Source: Fremontodendron californicum
Lineage: Eukaryota > Streptophyta > Magnoliopsida > Malvales > Malvaceae
Assembly (NCBI GenBank): GCA_030761205.1
Contig: JAULJL010000002.1
Coordinates: 18,021,010-18,085,009, forward strand
Reading direction: 5' to 3'
Length of the DNA stretch: 64,000 bases
Below are positions 59,994 through 64,000 of the stretch, one piece after another. Made by a program: the position numbers and the translations under genes. The notes under the pieces are model-generated. The model had not been told where the DNA came from. It did not search any database and saw nothing but the letters and a program-made list of their open reading frames with translations. How positions within the stretch are numbered: the stretch's first letter is position 1; each line of letters begins with the position of its first letter.

Positions 59994-60005
59994 CTGCCCC
60001 TCTTT
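59994..60005 (-). promoter_or_regulatory. Polypurine tract of the right-hand gypsy element
   Basis: The minus strand reads AAAGAGGGGCAG, one base from the LTR start TGTAGACATC. It primes plus-strand DNA synthesis in LTR elements. Confidence 0.8.
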
Positions 60006-60325
60006 GGCTATTGTTGAGAATCAAGAATCAAGCAAAGATAAACAAATACTAATTTTGTCCGGTTAGTGAAATCCAATGTGAAGAGAAAGGGAAGGGGGTT
60101 TCTTTTTTCATTTTATATTTTATATTTTTTTATTTTATATTTTTTTTCATTTTTTTTCATTTATTTTATTTTTTTGAAAAAGTTGTAAATTGAAGATTTT
60201 GTTCTTAAATTGAATTCCCTAACTAATCAAGGCTCGACCCGTCTTAAGGAAACGAGTTCGATTTGCAAGAGAAGAAAAGACCTCGACGATGGTCTCGAGG
60301 GCTTAACCTGTCTTGTGCTAAGCTG
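60006..60325 (-). mobile_element. Spacer between polypurine tract and tandem repeats
   Basis: AT-rich 3' untranslated sequence of the right-hand gypsy element with T-rich runs near 60110-60175. No gene is seen. Confidence 0.6.
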
Positions 60326-60660
60326 TGTTTAAAATTTTGGGTATCTTCTCCTGAAGGCTTCGGCTATGACCACCAAAGACTTGCTCAAGCAAATGTAAAA
60401 CTCTGGATATCTCCACCAGAGGCTTTGGCTATCACCACCAAATACTTGTTCAAGCAAATGTAAAACTCTGGATATCTCCACCAGAGGCTTTGGTTATCAC
60501 CACCAAAGACTTGCTCAAGCAAATGTAAAACTCTGGATATCTCCACCAGAGGCTTTGGCTATCACCACCAAAGACTTGTTCAAGCAAATGTAAAACTCTG
60601 GATATCTCCACCAGAGGCTTTGGTTATCACCACCAAAGACTTGTTCAAGAAAATGTAAAA
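60326..60660 (-). repeat. 65-bp tandem repeat, about five units
   Basis: The word AAATGTAAAACTCTGGATAT recurs at 60391, 60456, 60521 and 60586 and in part at 60651, always 65 bp apart. The rest of the unit holds CCACCAGAGGCTTTGG and ACCACCAAAGACTTG. Units differ at only a few positions. Confidence 0.95.
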
Positions 60661-60664
60661 ACTC

Positions 60665-60930
60665 AGGAAACTTATGCCTGGAGGTCTTAAAAGTGGTGCC
60701 TGGAGGTCTTAAAAATGGTGCTCGGAGGCCTTACCCATGATTTGAAAAAATGCGCTGTATGCGACTTTAACAATAATGCCCGGAGGTCTTAAGAATGGAG
60801 CTCAGAGGCTTTACCCGTGATTTGAAAAAAAAAATACGCTGTATGCGACTTTAAAAATGATGCTCAGAGGTCTTAAGAATGGTGCCCGAAGGTCTTAAGA
60901 ATGGTGCCCGGAGGCCTTACCCGTGATTTA
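60665..60930 (-). repeat. Short tandem repeat with GGAGGTCTTAA words
   Basis: Units of roughly 20-27 bp built on GGTGCCCGGAGGTCTTAAGA, mixed with a larger duplicated segment containing CGCTGTATGCGACTTTAA (60750 and 60837). Confidence 0.75.
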
Positions 60931-60934
60931 AAAA

Positions 60935-61560
60935 TACCTTGACGACGGTCTCAAGGCTCGACACATTTGATAAACAGAATGAATTCGATTTAAAACAAAA
61001 ATACCTCGACGGTGGTCTCAAGGCTCGACTCATTTGGTAAAACAGAATAAATTCGATTTAAACAAAAGGAAATACCTCGATGGTGGTCTCAAGGCTCGAC
61101 TCATTTGATAAAACAGAATGAATTCGATTTTAAACAAAAGGAAATACCTCGACGGTGGTCTCAAGGCTCGACTCATTTGATAAAACAGAATGAATTCGAT
61201 TTTAAACAAAAGGAAATACCTAGACGGTGGTCTCAAGGCTCGACTCATTTGATAAAATATAATGAATTCGATTTAAAACAAAAGGAAATACCTCAACAGT
61301 GGTCTCAAGGCTCGACTCATTTGATAAAACATAATGAATTTGATTTAAAACAAAAGGAAATACTAAGAATGATTATGGGTTTGGTTCATTTGGAAAAAAT
61401 AAATTTAACTTGAAAATGAAAGAAACATACCTCGACGATGATCTCGGGGCTCGACTTATTTGAGAAGCAAATGAGTTCGATTTGGAAAGGAAACGTACCT
61501 CGACGGTGATCTCAGGGCTCAACTCGTTTGAAAAACAGAACGAGTTCACTTTGGGGAAGT
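60935..61560 (-). repeat. 72-bp tandem repeat, about eight units
   Basis: Units contain TACCTCGACGGTGGTCTCAA, GGCTCGACTCATTTGATAAA and AATGAATTCGATTTAAA. The TACC word recurs at 61073, 61145, 61217 and 61289, exactly 72 bp apart; outer units are more diverged. Since 72 is 24 codons, 24-residue repeating frames stay open on both strands, which does not by itself mean coding. Confidence 0.93.
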
Positions 61561-63059
61561 CCAAGTTTTCCTGATTTCTGCAATGTTAGCTAAATGCAAT
61601 GATGAGAATGACATGCTTTACAAATGCTTGTATGTTTCCTAAGAATGAATGCAATCAAATGATTGTGTCATGATTTCTAATCCATGGTTTCTTTGAGGTT
61701 CACAGATTATCCAACTTCATGACGGAGACTTCAATTGTTCATTGATGCCCCACTTAATTGTTCATTGAATCCTTCACTCAAGATAACTTCTCAAACAGTC
61801 TCAGTTTCTGACTTTCGCTGAAATTCACAAATTTTCTGACTTCATGATGGAGTCTCCAACATGTTCACTGTTTTTTTTTCTTGGTGAACTTTCCAAACCT
61901 TTCCCAAGATTTAAATCTATTCCTTAGTAATACTCTGAAATCCTTTTATTTAAAGATTTTTTTATTACTAATCATCATTCAATTTAATAACAATCATAAT
62001 GCATCTAAAAAATGTATGAAAAAAAAAAATATGAATCAAGAAAAAATGTCATAAAAAAGATGACAAGAATTTATTGCAAGAAATGTTTTAAAATAGTAAA
62101 AATAAATATCAAGGATATAAGAATCAAATGTAAAATTATAAGTTGTAGATGCCCTGGATGCGGAATATCTTGGACCCCTCTCTTTTCAAACCATCTGAAA
62201 TTTCTCTTGAACGAGCAATTTACTTGGGTAACCTCTTAGCTTCCGTAGTTACATCAGACTGAGTTGTTCCCCTTTGCTCTGATTTTCAAATATTTTCTCC
62301 CCCTTTACACGGAGCATTGATTCGAACTTTTAATCAGTACCTGAGCCGCCCTTTGCGGGTTTTCAACTCAAGTGTCCTCCGTTCAGTATTAAGTCGCCCT
62401 TTGCGGGTTTTCGACTTAAACCTCTCCTTTTACAATCTTTTCTCCTTTCATTTTTTTTTTGTATTCTACCATGCATCTGAGAATTCTAAATGCTTCCAAG
62501 GTAAAAATATCAATTCAAAAGATGGGATGAATTATGAGAGTAACCTTTCAAATTTAAATATCCATGCTTGATCAAAATGTACTATCTAAAGCACGTAATG
62601 TAGGCCAAGGTTCGGGTTTTAGAAAGAAAGGATAAAATAGGCCCAAAGTGTGTTTAAGGGTGATTGGATCAAGGATCATTTCCTGAGGAGAACTCATTCT
62701 TGAAACATTTGTCCCTTTTTTGGACTTTCTTTTCTTTTTTTTCTTTTTTTGCTTTGTTGGTTTTCATTTGCCATATTTTTCGATAGCTTTCTTTTTGCCA
62801 TGATTTTTTATTATTCGCCCTCTCGTGTTGAGGGTGATCCTTGATCAAGGTTTAAAGAAAGAAATAATTCCTAAGGCTCAAAGGGGTGACTAAGGATAAT
62901 TTCTTCTTAGTGAAAGGAATATGAAAGATGGCCATTCATCATATCAAGCATGGATATTCTCTTTGAAAAGCAATTCACAGGGGAGATAGATATATAGGAT
63001 TTCTATTTTTACATTTGGAATCATTCGAATTTCCATGTGCACAGCATCACACTTTTTTT
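61561..63059 (-). mobile_element. 3' untranslated region of the right-hand gypsy element
   Basis: Non-coding region between integrase and the tandem repeats. Its part near integrase (about 62380-62890) parallels 43600-44340 on the plus strand. Two near copies of GTCGCCCTTTGCGGGTTTTC-like text lie near 62347 and 62391. The 75- and 84-codon frames here are not supported. Confidence 0.6.
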
Positions 63060-64000
63060 TAAGCATAATACTTCTTCAGTTCATCAGCATTCACGGGATT
63101 TCTGAAATCTTCTCCGTCTATCCGAGTTAAAATCAATGCTCCTCCAGAAAAAGCTCTTTTTACCACATAGGGTCCTTCCCAATTCGGAGCCCCCACTTTC
63201 CTCGTGGGTCCTTTACTATAGGGAGAATTTTCCTCAGAACCAACTCCCCTTTTGGGAACTATCTAGGACGAACTTTCTTGCTGTGGGCTCGAATCATCCT
63301 TTTTTGATACAACTGCCCGAGACAAATTGCTTTCAATCTTTTCTCCTCGATGAGATTCAACTGTTCATAATGAGCTCTAACCCATTCTGCTTTCTCTAGG
63401 CCAACTTCCATTAAAACCCGAAGTGAAGGGATCTCAGCTTCAATAGATAACACTGCTTCCATCCCGTATACCAAAGAAAATGGCGTTGCCCTTGTAGATG
63501 TGCGGACCGAAGTACGATATGCATGAAGAGCAAAAGGCAAGATCTCATGCCAATCTTTGTGCACATCGGTCATCTTCTCAACAATCTTCTTGATGTTCTT
63601 GTTAGCTGCTTCTACTGCCCCATTCATCTTCGGACGATAAGGTGTCGAATTATGATGTGTGATCTTGAACTGAGTACACATTTATCTCATCATCTTATTG
63701 TTCAGATTGAGAGCATTATCCGAAATAATTCTTGCTGGCGACCCGTAACGGCATATGATTTCTTTCTTAACAAATCTACATACCACCGACTTTGTTACAT
63801 TCGCATAGGAAGCAGCTTCTACCCACTTTGTGAAATAATCTATGGCCACCAAGATGAAACAATGTCCATTTGAAGCTTTCGAGGTAATAGGTCCAATCAT
63901 ATCCATTCCCCACATTGAAAAGGGCCATGGTGCAGTCATGACATGTAATGGAAATGGCGGCACATGAATCTTATCTGCATATATCTGGCATTTATGGCAC
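63060..64000 (-). pseudogene. Gypsy integrase (zinc-domain end, catalytic core, GPY domain), broken, partial at window edge
   Basis: Reading from 64000, the frame begins CHKCQIYADKIH, the CxxC half of the zinc domain. The core follows: VAIDYFTKWVEA (first catalytic Asp), IISDNALNLNN (second Asp), a TAA near 63665, then NSTPYRPKMNGAVEAANKN (catalytic Glu) and HAYRTSVRTSTRATPFSLVY. After a stop near 63250 and a frameshift near 63180 comes the C-terminal GPY domain (WEGPYVVKRAFSGGALIL), ending near 63060. Integrase would join the element DNA to the host chromosome. This copy is inactive. It continues beyond the window or ends just there. Confidence 0.9.

Noticed and set aside
61105..61413. 102-codon frame with a 24-residue repeat, and its 72-codon counterpart on the other strand
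   Set aside because: The 72-bp unit length is divisible by three, so frames stay open on both strands by arithmetic; the block lies in the untranslated 3' region of a retroelement.
60326..61560. Spaced repeats that could suggest a CRISPR array
   Set aside because: Units are contiguous tandem repeats with no unique spacers, and the genome is a plant's.
63523..63873. 116-codon plus-strand frame
   Set aside because: Antisense shadow of the integrase core, which carries the recognised D, D and E motifs on the minus strand.

Overview
The window looks like nuclear DNA of a flowering plant, most likely a eudicot. It is AT-rich and mostly LTR retrotransposons nested in one another, around a small island of unique DNA with one well-supported gene: an intronless P-class pentatricopeptide repeat (PPR) protein on the minus strand (12558-14756). 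I see no bacterial genes, CRISPR arrays, rRNA or complete tRNA genes. The species cannot be named from the sequence.

Layout. (1) 1-8882 is a three-layer nest. A Ty1/copia element on the minus strand (internal end 1-473, 5' LTR 474-6758) is split by a complete solo LTR of a Tat/Ogre-like Ty3/gypsy element (1494-6106, 5-bp target duplication CCCCT). The copia element appears to sit inside another gypsy LTR, whose right part survives at 6764-8882. (2) 8883-19596 is the low-copy island: a tRNA-derived SINE (11011-11158), the PPR gene, a Tourist/Harbinger-type MITE (15364-15754), a hAT-type MITE (15884-16566), a degraded fragment resembling endogenous caulimovirid polyprotein (about 17812-18350), and a possible plastid-protein exon fragment (18690-19084). 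(3) 19597-32916 is an outer copia element (5' LTR 19597-21822, gag to 32916). An inner, complete but internally deleted copia element (22589-30551, target duplication CACTG) is inserted in it. (4) At 32917 a Tat/Ogre-like gypsy complex has landed in the outer copia gag, just after its zinc knuckle, and runs to the end of the window.

The gypsy complex has two halves facing each other. The plus-strand half (32917 to about 44880) has a 4.9-kb LTR, a tRNA-Arg primer site, an intact 316-codon gag-like ORF without capsid core, a second broken gag, and a 3' untranslated region, with no pol. The minus-strand half (64000 down to about 44880) has integrase, a 3' region with three tandem-repeat blocks, a polypurine tract, one 4.9-kb LTR, a primer site, ORF1, gag, protease, reverse transcriptase, two RNase H domains and the start of integrase. 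That single LTR is flanked by both a polypurine tract and a primer site, so it is the end of one copy and the start of another, or the joint of a circularly permuted copy.

Most retroelement reading frames are broken by stops and frameshifts; the 316-codon ORF is the main exception. I found no clearly new host system. The most interesting items are the permuted or shared-LTR structure, the pol-less element with two gag-like genes, a 744-bp in-element duplication that copies a candidate intron acceptor, and the 3' tandem-repeat blocks.
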